Assembly (NCBI GenBank): GCA_023299965.1
Contig: JALZVN010000350.1
Coordinates: forward strand, 1-6,259
DNA: 6,259 bases
Direction: 5' to 3'
Source of the DNA: Saprospiraceae bacterium
GTDB taxonomy: Bacteria > Bacteroidota > Bacteroidia > Chitinophagales > Saprospiraceae
Shown piece by piece: positions 1 through 6,259 of the stretch; the stretch's first letter is position 1, and every line of letters begins with the position of its first letter. The notes under the pieces are model-generated. The model did no database searches. It worked only from the letters and a program-made list of their open reading frames with translations, and was not told the DNA's origin. The translations under genes were made by a program, and so were the position numbers.

Positions 1-165
1 TGTGGAGAAATAGAATGGACAAATAACTATACTGGATTCACAGGGGAGTGTCCAATGGTGGCTAACGTTACCTTTGCAGCAGCGGATGAATGCGGAAACG
101 CTTCAACGACCACGGCGACCTTTACAGTAGAAGATACGACAGCGCCAGCCATAGTGAATGGGAGC
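1..165 (+). other. HYR-like module (W-L-D-N-G-A type), C-terminal part only
   Basis: Residues 1-55 hold a C-G-E-I-E-W-T-N-N stretch, then G-E-C, A-D-E-C-G-N and a closing E-D-T-T-A-P. This matches the second half of the HYR-like module at residues 858-930 closely (E-W-S-N-N, G-E-C-P, T-D-E-C-G, D-D-T-T-P-P). The N-terminal half, with its W-L-x-D-N signature, must lie upstream of the window. DNA around bases 61-160 is about 52% GC, clearly above the rest of the gene. The next module is of the same type, so two such modules stand in tandem here. Confidence 0.8.
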
Positions 166-3100
166 GATTTAAATCTATCATGTACCGCAGATAATGATTT
201 AGAAATTCAAGAATGGTTGCAAGATAATGCTGGAGCAATTGCGACGGATCTATGTAGTATTATTAGTTGGACAAATGATTTCTCTGATATTGATATCGAC
301 CCTTGTGGCACTACCTTGCCAGTCACTTTTACTGCAATGGATGATTGTAATAATACTCAAAGTTTTACCGCAAATATTTCAATCATGGATAATGAAGCTC
401 CATTTATTAATGTCCCATCAGATATTACTATTTCTTGTGGAAATGAGCCGCCGGTACCACAAATTACAATTGTTGATAATTGTGATTTAGATGTAGAGGT
501 GGTCTTTGAGGAAGAGCTTTTTGATCATTGTGGTATTTTTACTAGGACGTGGACAGCCATCGACGATTGTGGTAATGAGTCACAGGCAACGCAGAGCATT
601 ACAGTAATCGATGTCGAAGCGCCCATATTCACAAATGCGCCATCTGATTTAGTTGTTGAACAAGGACAGACTGTACCTGATGTTCCACAACTTAATGTTA
701 CAGATAACTGCGATGATACTGTTGAAGTTGCTCTAACAGAGGAGAGAATAGATGAAGGATGCTCTTTTATGCTAATTAGAACTTGGGTGGCAAGTGATAA
801 TTGCGATAACGAGTCATCTGTTTCACAAACTATAAGAGTTATTGGAGGGCTTGATGTAGAAATTGAAGCTGAAGATATTGCTCTTTGTGGAAATGATGAA
901 GGTCAATTGTCTGTAAATGTATTTAATGGTGTTGCTCCTTATACTTATGACTGGTCCATCTCAGGGGGAAGTTTAAATGATAATACTTTACAAAATCCAG
1001 TCGCTACTATTAGTGAGATTGGAAGTTATCAAGCTGTTGTGACAATAGAGGATGCAAATGGATGTCAAGCTTTGTCAACTGTAGATATCTTAGTGTCTGG
1101 TGATTTTATTGCTCAAATTCAAGGGGACACAGTTTATTGCGAAAATTCTGAAATTCAACTTGAAGTATTAGGCGGTGACGCTTGGCAATGGGAAGGACCC
1201 AATAATTTTTCTTCCAATGAACAAAATATTTCATTGCCAAATGCTTCTTTGCAAGATGAAGGAATTTATTCTGTGACGGTAACAAATAATGCTGGTTGCT
1301 CAACAGTGATTGACAAAGAAGTGGTAGTAATTCGCTCAATTTTGCTTGAATTAAATAGCAATAGTCCTATATGTCAATTCGGTGATTTGTTACTCTTCTC
1401 GACAGGAGCAATAGATTTGGATTACAAATGGACTGGGCCTAATGGTTTAGAGTCTGAAGATCAGAATGCCATTTTTGAAGATCTTGACTTAGCGCCAGGT
1501 GCCTATGAGTTCATGCTTGAAGTGAGTGGGATTAACGGTTGTAATGGTAGTGCTTTAATAATGGTAGAAATTACTGAAGGCACTAGAACAACTATAACTA
1601 GCGATACCACGATTTGCGAAGGGAATAGTTTGACTTTGGAAGCTTCTGGTGGAATAGATTATTTTTGGCTAGGTCCAAATAATTTTGTTTCTATTAACGC
1701 ATCTGAAACAATTGAAAATGTTTCAATTGAAAATGCAGGGATATATGTCGGTTCCATTTTTACAGCTGAAGGATGCTTCTATGAAGATTCTATTAAGATT
1801 GATGTGATTGCTGATGCAAATATCCCTATTATTTCTAGAATGGATATTTGTGCAGGAGAAGAAATTGAATTAGAAATAGATGGATACTACGGAGCCACAT
1901 ATACTTGGACTGGACCTAATGGATTTACTTCTACGGAGAAAAATCCAATTATTCCTATCGCAACAGATAGTGCTTCTGGAACCTATAACGTTCTTGTAAA
2001 TGCCGATAATTGCGAAGCCACGGGAAGCGTAAATATAGTAGTGGGCGGCAATGCTCCGCAAGCAACAATCGATATTACAAATGTTGGATGTGTAAATTTA
2101 GGATCAGTTGAAGTTGTTACAGAGAATGACCCTCTTACTTTAGTTTATGATTGGTCTGATTTAGATGAAGAATTGGAGCCTAAGGATAGACTCAATTTAG
2201 AAGTGGGAGATTATCAGTTGTCAATTACAAATGATGAAGGTTGTACGGCTATTTTTGAAATAGAAATTATTGAAGACTGCAATTGCACAAATCCTCCTGC
2301 TATTTCAGAACTTGAAATAATAGATACTAATTGTAATGAAAATAATGGACAAGTTTCAATAGCGCTTACGGAAGAGTCCGTATCGTTTGTGTTTGAATGG
2401 ACACCTAACCTTGGAACTTCACTAAATCAATTTGATAGCCATAGAGGAGATCTCCCATCAGGCAATTATACCGTAAATATATATCGTGTTGACAATCCAT
2501 CATGTATTACAGAAGAGTCATTAATTATTGAAAATATTGGTGTCGATTTCTTAGAATTAACAGAAGCTGAGGATGTCGTGATAAGTTGTAATGATGGTAA
2601 TGATATTCAAAGTTGGCTAAATGATAATGGAGGAGCGACAGCAAATTTACCTGTTGAATGGTCGAATAACTTCCTCGGTTTGAGTGGCGAATGCCCTAGA
2701 ACAGTTGAGGTTGTATTTACGGCTACGGACGAATGTGGTACAGTAGCGGAAACAATAGCTTCATTTAGCATAGATGATACTACGCCTCCAGTACTCGAAG
2801 GGATTGCTGAAGATATTACCGTCTCATGTATTGATGACGTGCCAGTAAACAATCCTACAGTTCAGGATGATTGTGATTTTAATGTGCAAATAGATTTTGA
2901 AGAATCTATTGAAAACGATTGTAGCCTGATAATTAGACGATGGTCTGCAACTGATATTTGCGGCAACGAAACTTCAGTAACTCAATCAATTACAATCTCA
3001 AATAACAACGGACCTGTATTTAGTTCGATTCCTATTGACATTACAGTTAATGCTGATCTTGGAGAAACTATACCTGTCGCAGATCAATTGTCAGCAACTG

Positions 3101-6100
3101 ATAATTGTAGTAATACTTTGCAGGTTGAATTCACTGAAACAATGACTACGACTGGTAATTGTAGTTTTGTGATTAATCGATTTTGGACTGCAACTGATAA
3201 TTGTGGAAAAATTGCTACAGCCGAACAAGATATACTAGTCAATGGAGGATTATCTGCCTTTTTTGAAGATGCAGTGACAAATGTATGTGAAAATATTCCA
3301 ACGGAATTATCAGTCGAAATAGAAAATGGAGTAGCTCCTTTTACCTATGAATGGACTTCTGATTTTGGTACCTTTGATGACCCAAATAGTTCAAATCCTA
3401 ATATCTTTATTACTGACTCTGGTGAAGGGCAAGTAAGTGTAAGTATTAGAGATAGTGAAGGTTGTATGGCTACAATTTCAACATCGGTCGTTGGAGGGGC
3501 GCCAGATCTTTATCAAATTACTGGAGACTCTATTTATTGCGAATCAAATATTATAGAATTAACTGTAAGCGGTGGAGACAGCTGGAGTTGGGAAGGGCCA
3601 AACGCATTTTCTTCAAGCCAGCAAAGTATCAATTTTACCAATGCCTCTTTTGAAGATGCCGGGTTGTATAGGGTAACTGTGACGGATGAATCTGGGTGTG
3701 ACATTACTTTAAGTAGATCGATTGCGGTGGAAAGATCACTCGATATTACGGCAGAGAGTGGTGGAAGTGTTTGTCAGTTTGGTGATTTGACTTTATTTAC
3801 AACAGGTAATATTGAAGACACTTATCAATGGGTAGGCCCTAATGGTCTGAGCTCAAATGAAATGAATCCGATTTTTGATAATGTTGATTTAGATCCTGGT
3901 GCTTACTTGTTTGAAGTAACTGTTACTTCAGATATAGGATGTGTCGGTGTCTCTACGATTGAAGTAGAAATTACGGATGGGTCCGAATTTGATTTTAGTG
4001 ACGATTTATCTTTGTGTGAAGGAGAGACTCTTGTTTTAGAGGCCTCAGGTGGACTAGACTATTTATGGCAAGGACCAAATGGATTTGTTTCAAATGATCC
4101 AGTAAATACAATTCAGAATGTTAATTCTAATCATGAAGGTAGCTATTCTCTTATGCTTACGTCTGAGAATGGATGTGTTTATGAAGACACCGTTGTTGTA
4201 GGAGTTATATCAGAATTGGTAGATATTATTGGTAATACGGAAATTTGCTTAGGGGCTACACTAGAGTTAGAGGTAATTGGGTTACCAAATGCTCAGTATC
4301 AATGGACCGGACCGGATGGATTCAATAGTGTTGGAGAATCAATTACAATCCATAATCTTGAATCTAACCAAGCAGGGGTGTATGATGTGCAAGTATCTTT
4401 AGATGGATGCAGTGCAAGAGGATCTATTGAGATATTTATCTCAGGCAGTAATGCTGATGTGAATATTGCCACTACTAATTTAACTTGTGAAGAACTAGGT
4501 AGTATTCAGCTTCTATTAGAAGGTGACGCAGGAGGTTTAATTTTTGAATGGTCTGATCTAAGTACAGAAAACCAACCTCAAGATCGTACAGGACTACAAG
4601 AAGGGAGCTATAGCCTGACTATCACTAATAGTGAAGGATGTGAAACCACAATAAATGATATTGTCATCGAAAATGATTGTACTTGCTCTAATCCTCCAAT
4701 AATTTCTGCTACAGAGGTGCTTAACGCAAGATGCGAACAAGAAGACGGTCAAGTTGAAATAATTGTAGAAGGAGATATCGAAGATTATAGCTTCAATTGG
4801 TCTCCAGATCTTGGAGCTGTCCTTACGCAATTTGGTAATTCTAGAGGTAGTCTTCCAGCGGGTAGTTATACTATTGAAGTACTTTTGGCAGATAATGCGA
4901 ATTGTAGTACAATTATCGAAGGTGTGATTGTTGAAAATTTAGATGGACCTGAAGCGGTAATAAATGCTGTTACAGATGCTGATTGTGGAGGCTCTAATGG
5001 GGCAGTTAGTTTAAGTCCTAATAATTATACATTTTCTTGGAGTGATGGTCAAATGGGTAGCAACAGAGATGATCTAGATGAAGGAATTTATGTTGTTACT
5101 TTTACAGACACAAACACGGATTGCGAGAATTTTATTTCTGTCGAAATTGGAATTAAAAATACTTTAGAAGCTGAGGCCATTGTATTGCAAAATCCTTCAT
5201 GTGGAGAACAAAACGGTATTGTAAGAATTGAAGTTTCTGGAGGTAGTGGTTTTTATGATTTTAACTGGGGAAGTTCTGAAGTTAACAGTAATCTGGCTTC
5301 TGGAAATCATGAGGTCTTAATAACAGACTTGGAATCAAACTGTACTTTTAGTCTTGATTTTTTCTTGACTGACAATGTTTCAGATGTTGAAATTGTTGTT
5401 GTTGATGAAGTTCTGCTTTCGTGTCCAAATGACAATAATGGTAGTTTAGTGTATGAATTGCAGCTTAGTAATGATTTCGCTGAACCAGCTTCCGCTCGGA
5501 TTGAAAATAACGCTGGCGTTGAAATAGAAAATGGTTCTTTAGTTGAGGGCGAATATTGCCTGATTATTGAAAATGCTGAAGGTTGCTTGGCTGGACAATA
5601 TTGTTTTGAAGTTGTTAAACCTAATCCGATTACTACTTCTATTGAAGTTCAAAATGTAAGTTGTGAATTAGGGAGCACAATCGTTTTAGGGAGTATTGAG
5701 ATTTTTGTAGAGGGTGGAACTCCTCCATATACTTTTGATTGGAGTGATATTGTCTCAAGTGAAGAAACATCAAATAGAAATAATTTAGAAGTTGGTACCT
5801 ATTCACTTGAAATAATAGACGCTAATGGTTGTACTTTTTCTGTAGAGGATATAGCGATTACGGATGACTGTGAAAATACTAATGGTCAGTGTGTAGAACC
5901 ATTTATTAGTGATGCACTTATTACAGACTCTGATTGTGGGGAGTCTAGTGGTTCTATTCAAATTTTTACGAATGAAACTTTAGATAATTTCTTATTCGAA
6001 TGGTCAAATGGAGACACTGGAGATAGAATCACAGACTTATTTGCAGGTTTGTATAGTGTGACAATCTCTAGACTGTCGGATAGTGATTGTGTTACAATCT

Positions 6101-6259
6101 CCAGCTTTGCAGTTGGAGACTCTAGTTCTCCAAACATCCAAATGGCAATAAACAGACCGGCAAGTTGCGCAGACAATGATGGAGTAGTGAGCCTCTTGCC
6201 ACCAAATTTAGTATACACTTGGAGTGATGGAGGAGCTGGAAATATAAGAAATAACCTAT
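1..6259 (+). CDS. Giant multidomain surface adhesin-like protein (HYR / Ig-PKD-like / SprB repeats), partial at both ends
   Basis: Frame 1 is open for all 2086 complete codons, far beyond chance in AT-rich DNA. The translation consists of about 25 beta-sandwich modules: HYR-like domains (D-x-C-G-N, T-T-A-P), eight Ig/PKD-like domains (W-x-G-P-N/D-x-F/L) and SprB-type repeats (W-S-D-G, L-x-x-G-x-Y, N-G-C). Most modules carry a cysteine near the start and one near the end, which fits disulfide-stabilised extracellular domains. The protein is acidic and nearly free of lysine. No transmembrane segment, signal peptide or catalytic motif is seen, and no start codon can be assigned because the gene begins upstream. 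Proteins of this build in Bacteroidota are usually exported by the type IX system and act in adhesion, gliding or matrix binding. That role is inferred from family style and no ligand can be named. Bacteroidota adhesin-like protein: confident. Exact function: unknown. Confidence 0.93.
166..402 (+). other. HYR-like module (W-L-D-N-G-A type), supermodule A
   Basis: Residues 56-134 show a D-L-N-L-S-C opening, then E-W-L-Q-D-N-A-G-A, an S-W-T-N-D-F strand, D-D-C-N-N, and N-E-A-P at the end. This variant of the HYR fold recurs in giant Bacteroidota surface proteins. Four cysteines (61, 85, 102, 116) allow two disulfides. The usual D-x-C-G-N reads D-D-C-N-N here, a mild departure. It probably acts as a structural or ligand-binding spacer; no partner can be inferred. 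Confidence 0.8.
403..849 (+). other. Tandem HYR domains HYR1 and HYR2, supermodule A
   Basis: Residues 135-208 (HYR1) and 209-283 (HYR2) fit the hyalin-repeat pattern. Each opens with P-S-D, has a V-D-N-C or T-D-N-C strand, then R-T-W-x-A-x-D-x-C, a Q-S-I-T-V or Q-T-I-R-V strand, and in HYR1 a closing V-E-A-P. HYR1 has four cysteines (146, 161, 177, 190). HYR2 has only three (237, 254, 268) because the D-I-T-I-S-C opening is replaced by D-L-V-V-E. The same three-cysteine state is found in the second copy. HYR domains are Ig-like folds associated with extracellular adhesion. Confidence 0.88.
850..1098 (+). other. PKD/SprB-like module, supermodule A
   Basis: Residues 284-366 contain L-C-G-N-D-E-G-Q-L-S-V, then N-G-V-A-P-Y-T-Y-D-W, I-G-S-Y-Q-A-V-V-T and D-A-N-G-C. 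The G-x-x-P-Y-x-Y-x-W core followed by G-x-Y and N-G-C is shared by PKD-like and SprB-type repeats. C296 and C355 probably pair. It joins the HYR pair to the Ig-like array. The second copy lies at residues 1084-1165, where V-A-P-F-T-Y-E-W is retained. Confidence 0.78.
1099..2046 (+). other. Array of four Ig/PKD-like domains, supermodule A
   Basis: Residues 367-682 hold four modules of about 78 residues. Each has an I-C or Y-C opening, an L-x-L-E/F strand, a W-x-G-P-N core, a G-x-Y strand and a closing cysteine. The cores are W397 (W-E-G-P-N-N-F), W477 (W-T-G-P-N-G-L), W556 (W-L-G-P-N-N-F) and W636 (W-T-G-P-N-G-F). Cysteine pairs are 380/433, 458/514, 539/592 and 617/671. This is the common Ig-like repeat of giant Bacteroidota surface proteins and presumably forms a stiff stalk. 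Module borders are approximate. Confidence 0.85.
2047..2541 (+). other. Two SprB-like modules joined by a C-x-C linker, supermodule A
   Basis: Residues 683-760 form a SprB-type repeat with V-G-C, Y-D-W-S-D-L, R730-L-N-L-E-V-G-D-Y and N-D-E-G-C. A short D-C-N-C-T-N-P-P linker (C760, C762) leads to residues 763-847, a second module with T-N-C-N-E-N-N-G-Q-V, F-E-W-T-P-N-L-G and R815-G-D-L-P-S-G-N-Y. SprB repeats are known from the mobile gliding adhesin SprB of Flavobacterium. The match here is to the repeat type, not to SprB itself. The same pair recurs at residues 1483-1646 and about 1876-2040. Confidence 0.8.
2572..2790 (+). other. HYR-like module (W-L-D-N-G-A type), supermodule B
   Basis: Residues 858-930 show D-V-V-I-S-C, Q-S-W-L-N-D-N-G-G-A, E-W-S-N-N-F, G-E-C-P, T-D-E-C-G and D-D-T-T-P-P. 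It has three cysteines (863, 898, 912). The one expected just before the E-W strand, seen as C85 in copy A and C1 in the truncated first module, is absent, leaving an odd number. Its second half resembles the module at residues 1-55 more than the one at 56-134. Confidence 0.8.
2791..3249 (+). other. Tandem HYR domains HYR1 and HYR2, supermodule B
   Basis: Residues 931-1005 and 1006-1083 are HYR domains. HYR1 has D-I-T-V-S-C, Q-D-D-C-D-F, I-R-R-W-S-A-T-D-I-C-G-N and Q-S-I-T-I, with four cysteines (943, 958, 974, 987). HYR2 has D-I-T-V-N in place of the cysteine opening, then T-D-N-C, N-R-F-W-T-A-T-D-N-C-G and Q-D-I-L-V, with three cysteines (1036, 1054, 1068). The cysteine layout of both domains is the same as in copy A. 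Confidence 0.88.
3250..3495 (+). other. PKD/SprB-like module, supermodule B
   Basis: Residues 1084-1165 contain V-C-E-N, L-S-V-E-I-E-N-G-V-A-P-F-T-Y-E-W, a D/N/S-rich loop, V-S-V-S-I and D-S-E-G-C. C1096 and C1155 probably pair. It aligns with residues 284-366 of copy A at the matching position between HYR2 and the first Ig-like domain. Confidence 0.78.
3496..4446 (+). other. Array of four Ig/PKD-like domains, supermodule B
   Basis: Residues 1166-1482 repeat the four-domain array of copy A. Cores are W1197 (W-E-G-P-N-A-F), W1277 (W-V-G-P-N-G-L), W1356 (W-Q-G-P-N-G-F) and W1435 (W-T-G-P-D-G-F). Shared positional details include G-D-S-I-Y-C-E before the first, V-C-Q-F-G-D-L-T-L-F before the second, L-C-E-G-E-T-L-V-L-E-A-S-G-G in the third and E-I-C-L-G in the fourth. 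The array probably extends the stalk. No binding residues can be assigned. Confidence 0.85.
4447..4938 (+). other. Two SprB-like modules joined by a C-x-C linker, supermodule B
   Basis: Residues 1483-1560 carry L-T-C-E-E-L-G-S-I, F-E-W-S-D-L, R1529-T-G-L-Q-E-G-S-Y and N-S-E-G-C. The linker N-D-C-T-C-S-N-P-P (C1560) follows. Residues 1563-1646 carry A-R-C-E-Q-E-D-G-Q-V, F-N-W-S-P-D-L-G and R1615-G-S-L-P-A-G-S-Y. Both align with the pair at residues 683-847 at an offset of 799-800. Confidence 0.8.
4939..5373 (+). other. Two SprB-type repeats of the C-terminal tail
   Basis: Residues 1647-1719 have D-A-D-C-G-G-S-N-G-A-V-S-L, F-S-W-S-D-G, R1689-D-D-L-D-E-G-I-Y and T-D-C. Residues 1720-1791 have P-S-C-G-E-Q-N-G-I-V, V-S-G-G-S-G-F-Y-D-F-N-W-G, N-L-A-S-G-N-H-E-V and S-N-C. 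The C-x-x-x-N-G pattern, the S-G-G and W-S-D-G cores and the L-x-x-G turn identify SprB-type repeats. These extend the stalk beyond the duplicated block and have no counterpart at the end of supermodule A. Confidence 0.8.
5374..5625 (+). other. Divergent SprB-like module without the core tryptophan
   Basis: Residues 1792-1875 fill exactly one module length and open like a SprB repeat (L-S-C-P-N-D-N-N-G-S-L-V-Y). They lack the W-S-D-G core and instead have A-R-I-E-N-N-A-G-V-E-I-E-N-G-S-L, followed by G-E-Y-C and A-E-G-C. Four cysteines are present (1808, 1853, 1862, 1868) against two in a usual repeat, so a second disulfide is likely. It is probably a diverged member of the same fold, but this cannot be shown without a structure prediction. 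Confidence 0.55.
5626..6259 (+). repeat. Recurrence of the SprB trio, cut by the window end
   Basis: Residues 1876-2086 contain three modules. The first has V-S-C-E-L-G-S, G-G-T-P-P-Y-T-F-D-W-S-D-I, R1926-N-N-L-E-V-G-T-Y and D-A-N-G-C. The second has D-S-D-C-G-E-S-S-G-S-I, F-E-W-S-N-G and D-R2009-I-T-D-L-F-A-G-L-Y. The third begins with A-S-C-A-D-N-D-G-V-V, Y-T-W-S-D-G and R2083-N-N-L. They follow the order of residues 1483-1719 at offsets of 392-401: C1496/C1888, W1517/W1914, W1600/W2001, C1662/C2056, W1680/W2074. The linker between the first two differs (D-D-C, then six residues, then C). More of the repeat probably continues downstream. Confidence 0.75.

Larger units (their letters stand above)
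166..2541 (+). repeat. Supermodule A: first copy of a ~2.4-kb ten-module block
   Basis: Residues 56-847 contain, in order, one HYR-like module, HYR1, HYR2, a PKD-like module, four Ig-like modules and two SprB-like modules. The same ten modules recur in the same order at residues 858-1646. Landmarks are offset by almost exactly 800 residues: W72/W872, C380/C1180, the I/V-C-Q-F phenylalanine 460/1260, C539/C1339, C760/C1560 and W800/W1600. Individual modules match their positional partner better than their neighbours, so the block was duplicated as a unit. By eye the DNA copies are strongly diverged, sharing only runs of about 10-15 identical bases, so the duplication is old. Unit borders are approximate. 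Confidence 0.88.
2572..4938 (+). repeat. Supermodule B: second copy of the ~2.4-kb ten-module block
   Basis: Residues 858-1646 repeat supermodule A module for module after a 10-residue linker (848-857). Length is 789 residues against 792 in copy A, with only small indels: the offset drifts between 797 and 802 and returns to 800 several times. Position-specific details are preserved. Examples are W-E-G-P in the first Ig-like module, G-P-N-G-L in the second, the missing opening cysteine of HYR2, and the D-C-x-C-x-N-P-P linker. Local identity is highest in the Ig-like and SprB-like parts. The block is followed by SprB-type repeats and not by a third HYR/Ig block. Confidence 0.88.

Noticed and set aside
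227..490. Short ORF in another frame of the same strand
   Set aside because: It overlaps the coherent HYR-like and HYR1 modules of frame 1, and its translation is low in complexity (L/I-rich) with no recognisable domain.
2443..2451. R-G-D tripeptide at residues 815-817, a possible integrin-binding site
   Set aside because: It lies in the R-x-x-L-x-x-G-x-Y motif, where the two middle positions vary (R-G-S at the same place in copy B, R-D-D, R-N-N, R-T-G elsewhere). Chance is the simpler reading.
166..4938. Duplication as an assembly artefact or recent recombination
   Set aside because: The copies differ throughout at DNA level, share only short identical runs and carry independent small indels, so they are not one sequence placed twice.
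1106..6218. Several short ORFs of 60-90 codons in other frames on either strand (for example 1106-1339, 2607-2852 and 5958-6218 on the minus strand)
   Set aside because: All lie inside the frame-1 gene, show no domain or convincing ribosome binding site, and are expected by chance opposite repetitive coding sequence.
1..6259. CRISPR array, diversity-generating variable repeat, transposon or phage tail fibre
   Set aside because: There are no short identical DNA repeats with spacers, no inverted ends, no reverse transcriptase or integrase, and no phage structural motif. The repeats are protein domains in one continuous frame.
1..6259. Eukaryotic origin, given that HYR and Ig-like domains also occur in animals
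   Set aside because: There are 6.26 kb of uninterrupted coding sequence without introns. The mixture of SprB-type repeats, W-L-x-D-N HYR variants and W-x-G-P-N-G-F Ig modules is typical of Bacteroidota.

Overview
The whole window lies inside one protein-coding gene. On the + strand, frame 1 stays open from the first base to the last: 2086 complete codons, no stop, and neither the true start nor the true stop in view. The translation is a string of secreted beta-sandwich modules of about 75-85 residues. They belong to families known from giant surface proteins of Bacteroidota: HYR (hyalin repeat) domains, a HYR relative with a W-L-x-D-N-x-G-A signature, Ig/PKD-like domains with W-x-G-P-N-x-F/L, and SprB-type repeats. 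The AT-rich DNA, the acidic and cysteine-regular protein and this module set suggest a Bacteroidota organism, probably a marine or environmental flavobacterium or Saprospira relative. That placement is inferred from style; no taxonomic marker gene is present.

Layout, with residues numbered from base 1: residues 1-55 are the tail of a HYR-like module. Residues 56-847 form supermodule A: HYR-like, HYR1, HYR2, PKD-like, four Ig-like domains and two SprB-like domains. Residues 848-857 are a linker. Residues 858-1646 form supermodule B, the same ten modules in the same order, offset by almost exactly 800 residues (2400 bases). Residues 1647-2086 are a SprB-type tail. Its last part (about 1876-2086) repeats the SprB trio at 1483-1719 at an offset of about 392-401 residues, and is cut by the window edge.

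The likely role is an exported cell-surface or matrix adhesin. In such proteins a signal peptide upstream and a type IX secretion C-terminal domain downstream are usual, but both would lie outside this window. I see no second gene, RNA gene, mobile element, CRISPR array, promoter or terminator, and no gene-free stretch. No new multi-gene system is visible. The points of interest are internal: a large ancient in-frame duplication with position-specific signatures, a recurring R-x-x-L-x-x-G-x-Y motif in the SprB-like modules, an odd cysteine conserved in both HYR2 copies, and extreme lysine depletion.
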